Below the pieces are notes generated by a model. The model made no database searches. It was given only the letters and a program-made list of their open reading frames with translations, and had not been told where the DNA came from. Positions 33,925 to 44,640 of a stretch of DNA of 64,000 bases are shown piece by piece. A program made the translations under genes and the position numbers. Position 1 is the stretch's first letter; each line of letters opens with the position of its first letter. This DNA is from Ancistrus triradiatus (lineage: Eukaryota > Chordata > Actinopteri > Siluriformes > Loricariidae), in the NCBI GenBank assembly GCA_025084515.1, contig JAJAGP010003180.1:1-64000 (forward strand), read 5' to 3'.

Positions 33925-35493
33925 TTAAACGTCTGTGAAGATCTTTTTGATCTGGATGCAGTTCTGGTTGTTCTGAGGAGGAAAGTTGGGCTGAGTGAAG
34001 CCTCCTTCTTCAATCACCATGTACTCAGAGCGACTGAGCGATGACGTGGAGGAGCAGCGAGTCTTCTTGAGTTCCTCGGACGAAGATGAGAGCGGCTGAC
34101 AACTTCCGACATGGAGATACTGCGCCTGCTCCTCTCCTTCCGTCTCCCGATGGTAGAAATAGTTAAAATTTGAGACAATGACTGGAACAGGTAAAGCGAT
34201 GGTTAAGACGCCGGCGATGGCGCACAATGAGCCAACGATTTTACCACCTATAGTGACCGGATGCATGTCTCCATATCCTACAGTGGTCATGGTCACGACG
34301 GCCCACCAGAAAGCATCCGGGATGCTGTTGAACCCCGAATCAGGGTCGTCAGCTTCAGCAAAGTAGACGGCGCTGGAGAACAAGATGACTCCGATGAACA
34401 GGAAGAAGATGAGCAATCCAAGTTCCCTCATACTTGCTTTGAGGGTCTGACCCAATATCTGAAGACCCTTGGAATGGCGTGACAGCTTGAAAATCCTGAA
34501 CACGCGCACTAATCGGATGACTCTGAGAATGGCTAAACTCATAGCCTGTTGTCCGTTCCCTTGGCGCTCGGCGAGTTCCGTGCCCAGCGTGATGAAATAT
34601 GGGATGATAGCGACGATATCTATGATGTTCATAATGTTCTTGGAGAACGTTGCTTTGCTGGGGCAGGCGAAGAACCGTACGAGGAGTTCGAACGAGAACC
34701 AGATGATGCACAGCGTCTCTACGACGAAAAATGGGTCTGAGAACGGGCTTGGCAGGACAATGGCGGTTCCATTCACAGGCATGGCGCCCGCACTTTGGTC
34801 GCGATCATCATCCTCTCTGAACTCTGGTAACGTCTCCAGGCAGAAGATGACTATCGAGATCAGGATTACCAGAACTGATACTATGGCGATGCCACGCGCT
34901 GGCCCCGAACTTTCCGGGTATTCGAACAAGAGCCAAACCTGCCTCTGGAAGTCGCGTGTCGGTAACGGGCGCTCTTCTTCCTTAATGAATCCTTCATCTT
35001 CTCTGAACTTCTCCATTGCTTCCTCGCCCAGCTCATAGAATCGTATCTCCTCAGAGAATATGTCAATGGGGACGTTCACGGGTCTCCGGATGCGGCCACC
35101 TGATTGATAGTAGTACAAAATCGCGTCAAAGCTAGGTCGATTCCGGTCAAAGAAATACTCGTTCCTTAGCGGGTCGAAGTAACGCATGCGTTTCTTCGGG
35201 TCACCCAGGAGAGTCTGAGGAAACTGCGAGAGCGTCTTGAGCTGTGTCTCAAAGCGCAGCCCGGAGATGTTGATGACCACACGCTCGCAGCACTCATGCT
35301 CAGGCTCGTAGCGCTCGAGCGCATGCAACCCAGCTTCCTCTGGCACGCTGGTACTGTTCTCGCTGCATGCCACCACCGTCATGATGTCCTCACGCTCTGT
35401 CTCGGTGTAGCCGTGGTTCACCAGGGTGGCGTCACCTCGGTGTGTGCACGAGAAGAGCGCAGGAGAGTGGAGCAGGCTCAGGTGCTCATCCAT
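33925..35493 (-). CDS. kcna3: Voltage-gated potassium channel Kv1.3 alpha subunit
   Basis: This 522-residue intronless coding region encodes a Kv1.3 subunit, a delayed rectifier of lymphocytes and neurons. The start at 35493 (MDEHLSLLHS) matches the extended Kv1.3 N-terminus, which also shares LVNHGY at 25-30. An in-frame ATG at 35380-35382 (residue 38, MTVV) is where other Kv1 proteins begin. Domains: T1 about 70-163; S1 201-220; N-glycosylation site N241-G-T; S2 255-277; S3 286-307; S4 charges R324, R327, R330, R333, K336, R339; S5 360-380; TVGYGD filter 404-409; H411 in the outer vestibule, the Kv1.3 hallmark linked to C-type inactivation; PVP 435-437; C-terminal FTDV PDZ ligand. ERQGNGQQAMSLAIL before S4 and HVGSCQ after S6 also mark Kv1.3 rather than Kv1.1. 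Intact, no odd residues. The a/b paralog suffix cannot be set here. Confidence 0.97.
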   Translation of the reverse strand: MDEHLSLLHSPALFSCTHRGDATLVNHGYTETEREDIMTVVACSENSTSVPEEAGLHALERYEPEHECCERVVINISGLRFETQLKTLSQFPQTLLGDPKKRMRYFDPLRNEYFFDRNRPSFDAILYYYQSGGRIRRPVNVPIDIFSEEIRFYELGEEAMEKFREDEGFIKEEERPLPTRDFQRQVWLLFEYPESSGPARGIAIVSVLVILISIVIFCLETLPEFREDDDRDQSAGAMPVNGTAIVLPSPFSDPFFVVETLCIIWFSFELLVRFFACPSKATFSKNIMNIIDIVAIIPYFITLGTELAERQGNGQQAMSLAILRVIRLVRVFRIFKLSRHSKGLQILGQTLKASMRELGLLIFFLFIGVILFSSAVYFAEADDPDSGFNSIPDAFWWAVVTMTTVGYGDMHPVTIGGKIVGSLCAIAGVLTIALPVPVIVSNFNYFYHRETEGEEQAQYLHVGSCQPLSSSSEELKKTRCSSTSSLSRSEYMVIEEGGFTQPNFPPQNNQNCIQIKKIFTDV

Positions 35494-35659
35494 ACACACT
35501 CACTCATACACACATCCACACATACTCACATACTCACGCACGTGTGCAGATGAGGAGGAGACCACAAAAGCCTGGGCTCTCATTCTCATTCTCTCTCCTT
35601 TACCTCTTTCCCTTCTTTCCCTTTTTCCTCTTTCTGTCTTCACAATTATTCTCTCTCAC

Positions 35660-35720
35660 TGCTTTATAGACTCCCCTCTGTCCGCCCTTTCCCTTGACAC
35701 AGTCTATAGTTCATCCAATC
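35660..35720 (-). promoter_or_regulatory. kcna3: kcna3 core promoter candidate (CCAAT and TATA)
   Basis: On the gene's strand a TATAAA (plus-strand 35663-35668) lies about 170 bp before the start codon, and an inverted CCAAT (ATTGG; plus-strand 35715-35719) lies 47 bp further upstream. That spacing is usual for a TATA promoter and predicts a start of transcription near 35635. Pyrimidine-rich sequence at 35570-35640 would be in the leader, as a purine tract. Confidence 0.45.
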
Positions 35721-35764
35721 AGAAAGCAGACAGACGTAAACGGCTCCGAGCGTCGATGTCTGCT

Positions 35765-35917
35765 ATGAGTCACTTAATCGATTCGAATCACTTCATTGAG
35801 TCGATTCCGTCCGACAAACCTGTTGGAAATAGCGCGAGTTTTGTTTATTTTAATTACTGTTATTAATTATTAAACGAAATATTGTCTAAGATTCAAGGGT
35901 AGTGTTTAGAGTCCGAA

Positions 35918-35981
<64 letters not shown>

Positions 35982-36285
35982 TTGGAGGATTATAATGAAC
36001 TACACGGTCCATATTTCGCCCGTTCAAAAACGAAACAAAACTTACCAGCTCATTCTTCGTGCATTTGTGAGTTCGTTATGAATCACTCCGCCTATTCGAC
36101 TCAGTACTTTCATACAGACCCGCTAACCTGTTGATCCAAATCACACTGAATCGATTCGCTCAGACAAATGACGCTGATTCGATTCGAACTGAATCTATTT
36201 TGATTCATTTTTGTAAGTTCTTGCTATATATTACTGACCCATTTCTGGTTTATTTAACTCATTTCGGTTCATTTGAACCATCCAG
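35765..36285. repeat. Cluster of AATCGATTCGAA-like palindromes
   Basis: Short words such as atcgattcgaatca, gagtcgattcc, gaatcgattcgctc and gattcgattcgaac recur through about 500 bp upstream of kcna3. They look like a degraded short-unit array, interrupted by the TC/AC microsatellite. Confidence 0.5.
35922..35981. repeat. Compound (TC)n(AC)n microsatellite
   Basis: About 22 TC units directly followed by about eight AC units, some 430 bp upstream of the kcna3 start codon. Confidence 0.95.
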
Positions 36286-36289
36286 TCAG

Positions 36290-37835
36290 AAATAGTATGC
36301 AAATTCCAACCAGTACAGGTGAATTCTTACAAAAATCAAATTTTTTTTTTTGGAGAACTGCTTAACATAGTTTTAGAACATGCATAGACTTCAGAAAGTT
36401 GCAAATATGTTTGCAGGTCTTTTGCTGTTACCAAGATGCACCTTGAGCACTTGGAGCGATATCTGCATCACAGCCATTCGTTTTTAAGAAATGCTTTGTA
36501 GTCATTTATAACTTTCCAACATGTTTACGATTCTTATGCTTCTCTAATGTGGTTTCATCAGGGCAGATACACAGGAACCCATCATTCTTGAGAAGAGCTG
36601 AGTCAGACTTTGCTTGCCTTTTTTTTTACAGAGCACTGAGTGCAGTCATTAACTCCAATACCTGACATTTAAAGAAAGCATTAGCCCAGAGGTTGACAAA
36701 TTTAATTATATGACAAATGTAAAACATTTGAGATCCCCCTGACCCCACTATCCTACTGTAAATGCTCACTGGCAAATGACTCAGCAAATGAGTTGAGAGC
36801 AAAAATCAGTGAAGGTGTAAACACTTAATGACAAAGTAGAGATTTCTCAATGTAATAACATACACATGGGCTCACTTACACACTTTATTTATATATAACA
36901 CATTTCAATAAGCTAAAAGCTGCAATGAGTAAAATTCCCACACCTGATACACACAGGAGAAGTACAGAAAGCCAATACTGGCACCTCCTGAAAAGGTGGA
37001 GCAGACCCCGACCATTTACGTAACCAAAGCAATGGCGTCTGTGTTAAGACTGCATCAGGGTCTCCTAAAAATCTCCATACTATAAACATTTTTCTATCAT
37101 TCCCATCCCTGGATACATCTCCTCTTCCTTTCATAGCAAGGTCTTCCCTTACTGACTATTCCATTAACTGCAATTTAGACTTTGGTAGCTATTTAATTGG
37201 TTTACTTGCTGTAACTAATAATCTGACCAATTTTTGATGTGCTAGTGGTAGGATCAAAGCATAACGATGTTCCATTATGGTCATCACACAGGCTTGGCTC
37301 TATGCCTGCCACAGTATTCGTCCTGGAACGTGCGCTGTGCTCTGCTTACACAATATCGTAGATACACTTTGAATTAGTATACGGATACAGACTCTAGCAC
37401 GTCTGTTGCCAGGGACATTTGTCACTTCCCAAGAGAACTGAAGTTTGTTATAAAGCAGTACATGTCACATCCAAATCATTCCTATACTTATTTTATTCTG
37501 TCTCCAGGGGCAACACAGGACACTAGGACGTAACACACCGCAGCTGAATGGAGCTTTTAAAAGCACAGATTAAACGTCCTTGATGAAACTCTCCAATCTA
37601 TTTACAAAAAACAGAAAAGTGAAGGCTCACACTTTATTTAAAGGAAATGAAAGTTCTGACACTTTCTGTACTTTTGTTTTCTTAGGAAAGTGTCCTTGTG
37701 ATAAGGTTGGATTAAACCCTTGTTATAAGTCAGATAAAGGCTTTATACATGGAAGCTTTATGTAAAGAAGACGTGGTCATTGTGAACAAGTCACTCCCAG
37801 TTTATGAGACATAACCTCTATACCCACCAGATGTG
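36290..37835. other. Gene-free spacer
   Basis: Nothing recognised beyond short homopolymers. Possible distal regulatory DNA of kcna3. Confidence 0.35.
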
Positions 37836-37839
37836 GCCA

Positions 37840-38495
37840 GTGTATCTGTCAGTCCCAGCGAATGTAAACAGGGGTGTCCCGGCACCAACCTCACAACCAG
37901 TAAAGAAAGCATGGCCCCTGTTAGGACTGTGGTGGCCTAGTGGTTAAGGTATGAGCCAGAAGATCCAGGGTTCAAATCCCACCTCTGCCAAGCTGCAAGG
38001 CTCTTAACCCACAATTGTTTGGATTGTTAGACGCTCTGAATAAGAGTGTCTGCTAAATGACACAAATGTAAATAGTACTACCAGTAAAGACAGCACGGCC
38101 CCAATACCTGTCAGTCTCAGAGAAGCAGGTGTGGCCTTGGTATCTGTCAGGCCCTTTGAAGGGGAATAGTTTCTCTACCTGTCAATCCTGGTAAAGGGGA
38201 GTGTCCCAGCACCTGTCACTACCAGTAAAGAAGTCATGTCCCCTGTACCTGTCAGTCCCAGTCAAGCAGTTGTAGCCTTTGTATCTGGCAGTCCCAATGA
38301 AGGAGGTGTGGAGGTGTGTTGCTACACCTGTCAGTTCTGCTAAAGGCATGTCTCCCTGTATCTGTAACTCCCAGTGAAGGCCTCTGTAACTATCAGACCA
38401 ATTGAAGGAGGTGTGACCTCTGCACTTTTCGGTTTCACTAAAAAGGTGTGATCTATATATGTATATACTAGTAAAGATGTGTGTTCCTGTACATG
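37840..38495 (+). repeat. Minisatellite, unit about 36 bp, block 1 (SINE inserted)
   Basis: Degenerate units of the form ctgtcagtcccagtaaagg-aggtgtggcctctgta repeat with a modal length of 34-36 bp (extremes 27 and 43). A SINE sits at 37923-38073, between two units. Because 36 is divisible by three, a long minus-strand open frame with a repeated RY-GH-F-GSD motif arises; it is not a gene. Confidence 0.85.
37923..38073 (+). mobile_element. tRNA-derived SINE inside the 36-bp minisatellite
   Basis: A-box tggcctagtgg, B-box gggttcaaatccc, body 'ctgccaagctgcaaggctctt' and the tail 'gctctgaataagagtgtctg'. Well preserved apart from a small deletion in the body. Confidence 0.9.
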
Positions 38496-38924
38496 AAACT
38501 AACATTAAAGAAAGCATGAGGCACTTTTTCATTGGAGGAGCTTTTTTAGTTCTTTGACATGTGTTCTTAGAACGCCATATCAAGGGCCATTTTTCAGCTC
38601 CTGCTTCAAGGTAGGGTCTTTTCTCAGTTTGCAGTGACTGGTCCAGACGTAAGACTACGGTGATTAGTCCAGACGCAAGAGCCATTTATAATATATACCG
38701 GTAGCCATATAAACAACAGATCTTTGCACTTAAAATGAAAAAATAAAAAAGACAAATTGACCAAAAGTGAAGTTCAGGCTTTGGCATCACATAGCGCTCC
38801 TACTGGCGGTACAAAATGCACAACAAAAAGGGCCCGGAAACAAATGTAGTTCTCAGGGGACCTCCGTGGGGGGTAATTCCTCCCAAATTAGTTCCTACAA
38901 CTGCTTGGTGCGAAAGTAGCTATC

Positions 38925-39165
38925 ACTGTCAGTCCCAGTGTATCAGGTGTGACCAGTGTATCTGTCAGTCCCAGTGAAGGAAGGGGTGTGGTTGCTATAC
39001 CTGTCAATTCTGCCAAAGGAGTGCCTCCCTGTATCTGTACCTCCCAGTAAAGGTGGCATAGCCTCTCTAACTGTCAGACCAACTGACGAGGCGTGGCCTC
39101 TGCACCTCTCAGTCCCAGTAAAAAAGCATGTGACCTCTATACTACCTAATAAAGGTGTGAGTTTG
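38925..39165 (+). repeat. Minisatellite, unit about 36 bp, block 2
   Basis: Seven or so units of the same family as 37840-38495. Four successive units follow the same variant order as the end of block 1 (ctgtcarttctgc..., ctgtaactcccag..., actrtcagaccaa..., then a poly-A-containing unit), so one block derives from the other. Confidence 0.8.
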
Positions 39166-40785
39166 GATTATTTTTCCCTTCTCTGCTGATTGTCTACAAA
39201 AACTTTCAGCAATGAATAAAATACTCAAAACTCACTGACCTTGTATGTAAACAACTACAGCGTTAAACACGGTGTTGTGAGACACAGTGATGGTACAGCG
39301 ATCGATATTCCGGATAATGCTCATTATCAGATTACTAACGGAAACAGATGCTCATGAGCAACATCACAGGCTTTCCTTCACCATAACACACACACAAATC
39401 CAATTATTGTCTTTCTCTGTCCTCTCCCTGTGCAATATTGCCAACATAAAACGAAGCCTTCTGCCATAAAGTTGAAGGCAAACAGTTTAAGGCAATGTTC
39501 GGCACAGAATGTCCTCCAGGTCCTCCACAAGCCTAGACGCTCTTTGGTGGACTTTTTCAGTTTACATCATAGGTTTAATGACATGGGCTGAAAAGAGTTT
39601 GATGTAAAATATGCTACAGAAGTAGCTTGCAATCATAAAGGTGGCGTGTAATTGTAGGAATGGACCATCATAATGGTCAGAAGATTAGTCAGAACTTGGT
39701 ATAGACTTACAGTCATCATTCTATCTATGGGATTAAGTGAACCCGAAAAATGCATCAGCATAAAAGAGGCACCTAAGTCACCTTCTTTATTCGAATCCCT
39801 CCATTTGTCACTTGTAATGTATATGGATTGTGAAGTCAGAGTACACTTGCAAGGACAAACTGCACTAACAGGGTCATGATAACGAAGCTATAGCTCCTCA
39901 ATTACTCACGGCAGGTCCTGTGTGTGTATGTGTGGGGAGCAGGTGGTTAGGCATGATGTCATAAATGATGCAGTGAATAATAGGTCATACCAAAGCATTC
40001 ATGTTTTTGATTAATATAAGAGATGCTCTGTTATTCTAAGGAGGAAATCCTCAGCTTTAAAGGTTCATAGGTTCACAAATTATCATTGTTCCTACTACTG
40101 GAACTAAATGGAGAACATGGAAAACCACAACTGATTACATCAAGTGTATAATACGCCTGAGTTAAAAGCTCCAGAAAACACAATGGTCTGTGTTGGACTC
40201 CTTGTTATGTTTCCATTCGTTTGAACCAGCCACAGTAGATTTGGCCCTCTGAGTGCATGTGCATGGATGTGAGGTGAGCAGAGCCAGATTCTATCCACTG
40301 CATCTTTAATTCATTTAAATGTCAGCCAGCATCAAACATTGTTTTACAGTTTAGTCATGTTTAATGTAGTGTTAGCATTTTCTGTGACATTGTGTTTCTC
40401 CCTTGGCTCTAGCCAAGTCCAAATCCAGCACTGAGCGAAAATGAGTTTATGTAAATATGAAAGGACAGTTCAGACCATAAGGCTCATAAGGATTCAGTTA
40501 GCTAAGCTTGCGGGAACCTTTTATAATTTTGGCTAATTGTAAGCGCTAACGCTAAAGACAACAAGCCCTTTTCGAGTATTTTCTGATCTGGTGTGTGTTT
40601 GTTCTAACAAAGTAGCTTGGCAAAACTTTTCTTTTCCAGAAACCCGTGTTCTTTCTTGGTACTGGGAAATGGCAGATGATTAGTTTTAATATTTATCAGG
40701 TGCCGAATGTTAAAAGTTTCCTGATGGAGACAGTGAGTCCAGCAGAGGAAGCAAGAAACAGAGGCAAAAGAAAGAAAATGTAGGA
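39166..40785. other. Gene-free spacer
   Basis: No gene or recognisable element. Short CA and TG runs only. Confidence 0.35.
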
Positions 40786-40789
40786 TTAC

Positions 40790-41175
40790 AATGCATATGT
40801 GTTTGGATTGTCACACGTGTGATTTACAGTGAGTGTGTGTTAATGTGTAATGGTACTGTGTGAGTAAATATGCCAGTGTGATAATGATTAGTGTGTGTTA
40901 GGATTATAGGAATGTATGAAGATAATTAGCTGGCGGTTATAATGAGAGTGTGATTACAATGAGTATGTAATGGGATTGTAATGAGTGTGTGATTATTATG
41001 TGTTTGTTAGGATTGTGATATGTGGGTATATGTGGGATATATTATAGTTAGTGTGTAATAGGATTGTAATGAGTGGCTGAATAAATTTATTGTAATTACA
41101 TTGACTATGTGGTAGGTTTATAATGAGTGTGTGATTATCTACACAATGTGTATACAGTATGCTTTAGGATTGTAA
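40790..41175 (+). repeat. Degenerate tandem array ('gtgtgtaataggattgtaatgagt')
   Basis: Words such as gattgtaatgagtgtgtgat and gtgtaataggattgtaatga recur at about 25-30-bp steps. The array appears to continue at 41975-42032, so the DNA between is an insertion. Confidence 0.6.
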
Positions 41176-41419
41176 TCATGCACTTGGGGAGCTCTTGGTC
41201 TGGTGACCAAGACCCGATCTGAGTAACCGGCAGAGAACCGATAACTACACATCATCAGAACTGGAACCTTTAACCCAGTGGAACATGATGGAACTGGGAC
41301 TTTCAACCTGGCAGAGTGAGCAGATTCTTTGCAACCATAAAACACAACTCAAGCCTCACCTCACCAGAAGTGAGATACGAACCAGGGTGGCTCAGGTTTA
41401 ATGAGTTTGTGGTTAATAG

Positions 41420-41812
41420 CAGAGATCTGGACTCAAGTCACATGACTGGGGCTCGAGTGCAACTCTAGTTTCGAATTGTAAAACTTGCGACTCGACTCGA
41501 CAAAATCTAGAAAGACTCGATTTTGAATTTACTGTCAGTGACTTGGACTTGGAGTTGGACTTGTGCTTTAAGCCCAGAAAAGACTCTCGGGCCTCCAACT
41601 CAAATTGCCCCGGTAGCTAAATTCCGGCTATGAATTACTTACTTTGTTAGCCTGTTTAGTTTGGTTGATAGCACACTAAAACAACGTCATTTGGCATTCG
41701 GTCACTTTTGGCATTTGCCCATCTTGACTTGGGACTTGCCTTGGGATTCACTTGTTTTAACTTGAGACTTGAGTTGTTACTTGCAACTTAGTGACTTGTT
41801 CCCACCTCTGGA
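41420..41812. repeat. Dispersed element with 'acttggactcgagtc' words (MITE-like)
   Basis: About 390 bp dense in ctcgactcgac, cttggacttggagt and acttgagacttgag. It ends in gtgacttgttcccacctctg, a terminus common to a fish MITE, possibly hAT-related. The left terminus is diverged (cagagatctggactc). Class is inferred. Confidence 0.55.
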
Positions 41813-42032
41813 TCATAGTATTCAAATCGCTGCCTCTTTGCTGCCTGTATGAAGTTTGCAGATTTTCTCCGTGTCTGCATGGGTTTTCTCTGGGTACTCC
41901 AGTTTCTTCCTACATTGCAAAGCTATGCGTTCTCAGCTCCTCTCCAACACTTAATTGAATTAAGCATGTAAAAAATTGAGTGTAAGTGATTATAGTGAGT
42001 ATGTAATACGATTGTAAGGACTGTGTGATTAT

Positions 42033-42231
42033 TTACATTTACATTTACAGCATTTAGCAGATGCTCTTATCCAGAGCGACTTACAAGTTATACAATCTTA
42101 CAATCCAAGCAGTTGTAGGTTAAGGGTCTTGCTCAAGGACCCACCAGTGGCAGCTTGGCAGAGGTGGGATTTGAACCCTGGACCTTCTGGTCTATAGTCC
42201 AGTACCTTACCTGCTAGGCTACCACAGTCCC
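42033..42231 (-). mobile_element. tRNA-derived SINE, minus strand, full length
   Basis: Read on the minus strand: gggactgtggtagcctagc head with A-box, ggttcaaatccc B-box, ctgccaagctgccactg body, and the tail ctctggataagagcatctgc followed by gtaaatgtaaat. Inserted inside the 40790-type tandem array. Confidence 0.9.
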
Positions 42232-42239
42232 ATTGGCAT

Positions 42240-44640
42240 TAAATGAGTTTGTTATTTCAGTGACTTGTGAAATCTTAACCTTTTTCCTGTAACGTATGTT
42301 TTGAGTAAAACAGCTTAGCATTTGTGTTTGATGATGGAGGGTAGGGTAAAAGGTGAGGCTTGTCATTACTAGCTATTTTTTGCTTTAAATGTAATATAAA
42401 TTGCCTTTCAAGAAAATGCACCGTGACTCAGTGAGGTCTTTTTGAGAATGCATTCATGGACACTGAGTCAAGAATAAGCTGTCTTGTTTTATTAGGTGGG
42501 TTTACGATAATTTAAAACAGAGTGCCACATCGACACAACATGCTACACAATATGCTAAACCTACGGCCAAACACGTGGCAGCCAGTCACAGCGAGCCAGC
42601 TGTGATTCGAAGGCCTGAGTGGAAAATGCATGTGTTGGATTCATCGCTTGCAAATGGAACAGATGTGTGTGAACAGAAGGCATGGTGGTGTGCTAATTAA
42701 AGAAAATGAAAATACTTCTTACACCAAGTATATCTGATACATGGACATCTCTAGCTTTGCTTAGGTTTAGCCAATGTAATGTGTGGCTGCTTATTTTTGG
42801 CTAAATTCTTACTTTAACATTTGATATGAGCTCTTGGTTTGGTCTTATTTTCCTGCCTGAATGTTAAAAAACTCGCAGCAGCTGATTTTTTGTGATTTGG
42901 CCTTATTTAGCAGGTTAATAAGAGCCCTTGGACTCGTCTATATTTAGTGTGGCCAAGAGAAAGCATGGTTATCCCCACTGCTGCGCTCTTGTAGGACATT
43001 TTAGCATTTTTATAGCTACATGTCCTAAATAGGGAGGTTAATTTAAGGAGAGCGTACAGTACTCACTCACTTGGGTCTTATTCTTCTGTGTTATGTTAGT
43101 TCTTATGTTCTTTTGATTGAGAGTGAAACCAAACCATTACAGTGTCTAAATATTTTGTTAACAAATACTGTTTTAGTGACATATAGAGAATTGGGAGTGT
43201 GGTTTGGAACACATCCACAATGGAGTGATAACAAGACTGATCATTTATTTACCCAAGAGTCAATAATACCCCCTAAAATACCACGCCTAGAATTATAAAT
43301 GCCCTGTACTATCACATGCAGATACAATTGCCCTGTGATAGACTGGCATCCCATCCCAGATTTGTTTACATTTGCCCCCTGTGTTTGCTAGGGTTTGGCC
43401 CCTAATGTTTTTTACCCTTCTTTTTCCTGAACAGGGCTCCGGTGAACATGAGAACATGGGATGCAGGTGTGCTATGGATTGGACACCATTCCATCGCAGG
43501 TCTAGGCAGGGGTCACTGTTGCAGCACTAGGGTATGATCCCATGACACAGAAGAACTCCACTCCCTTCCCTCAATCGACTATGCATGTGACACCCGGCGT
43601 CTCTGTAAGGCAACGTCATGATTCGTGTCTCTGTGATGGTATTAGATTGCTTCTCCACCCGAGAACCCTACCCCTGATTTGTCCCATTCCTGTCACCATA
43701 GAAGTCCATGGGTATGGGTTCCTGGCAGAGGAAGTGCAGATGTTTTGTATGGGATCTTGGTACCTTGGTAATGTCCAGCAAGTCCAGGTACAAATATAAA
43801 TGTAAAAGTAAATATTTTCACCTTATCATACTTTTATTATATATCGTGATGTAGAACGTCTGCATTGTGTTCTGTGAAACAGGATGTTGACCAAAATGGA
43901 CATTGATTCTTTTCTAGACTGGCATCCCATTCAAGATTTGCTTGCCCCTAATAACCCAGAGCCCTTAATACCCCTAATGTATTAATTGTTGTTCATATTT
44001 TTACCCTTCTTTTTCCATGTTTGTGTCTGCTTTTCAATACTGTGATTCTCTTTTCTGTCAGCAGGTGTTGCCCGTACTAGTTTTCTGTCATTCAGACATG
44101 AATTAGATGTATATAAGACAAATTTTTAATCCCTATTATAATTCCTTAGACCTCGGCAGTTAAAGCAAATGGACTTTGATCGGCTGGGTGCATGATTGTA
44201 CTTATCAAATATAACTTGAATGGCATGTGGATAAACAGTCATTTCTTCTGAAGTGCTTTTTCATGTCTAAAACCTGTAGGACGTCTGTAGGGCTGAGACC
44301 ACACCGAGTGTCTTTACACTGTTTAGAAATTTTTACACAGTTTAAGATTAAGAGCAGGATTGTATTTGTTTGGCAGATGCTTCTGCTTTCATCATCTAGA
44401 GCCAGCTGTGAATTTTCCACAGCCACGGCTCACACAGCTGATTTTCATCAATGGTTTAACAAGCAATTCTATGAGTAGTCACAAACACACACACACATGC
44501 ACAAACACACACATTAATTAACATAGCTGAAGATCAGATGGTCTGCAGCAGCTGATGCAGCAGTGTCATCTGCAACAAGAGCAAGGCTTTTTTTATCTCA
44601 TTAAAGGTGCATTGGGTGACTTTTGGTTCTAGCGTCACTT
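42240..44640. other. Spacer with repeat fragments
   Basis: 43300-43545 and 43905-43990 resemble degraded fish repeats with 'gactggcatcccat'. Ends of the long dispersed repeat occur at 43845-43905 and 44040-44225. 42240-43290 shows nothing recognisable. Confidence 0.4.

Noticed and set aside
34178..35038. Plus-strand frames up to 189 codons inside kcna3
   Set aside because: Antisense shadows of the channel coding exon.
35494..35499. Two extra codons (GTG TGT) ahead of the kcna3 ATG
   Set aside because: They begin with GTG, not ATG; the Kv1.3 family starts MDE-LSLL, which fits the ATG at 35493.
38182..38685. 167-codon minus-strand frame with repeated RY-GH-F-GSD motifs
   Set aside because: Produced by the 36-bp minisatellite, whose unit length is a multiple of three.
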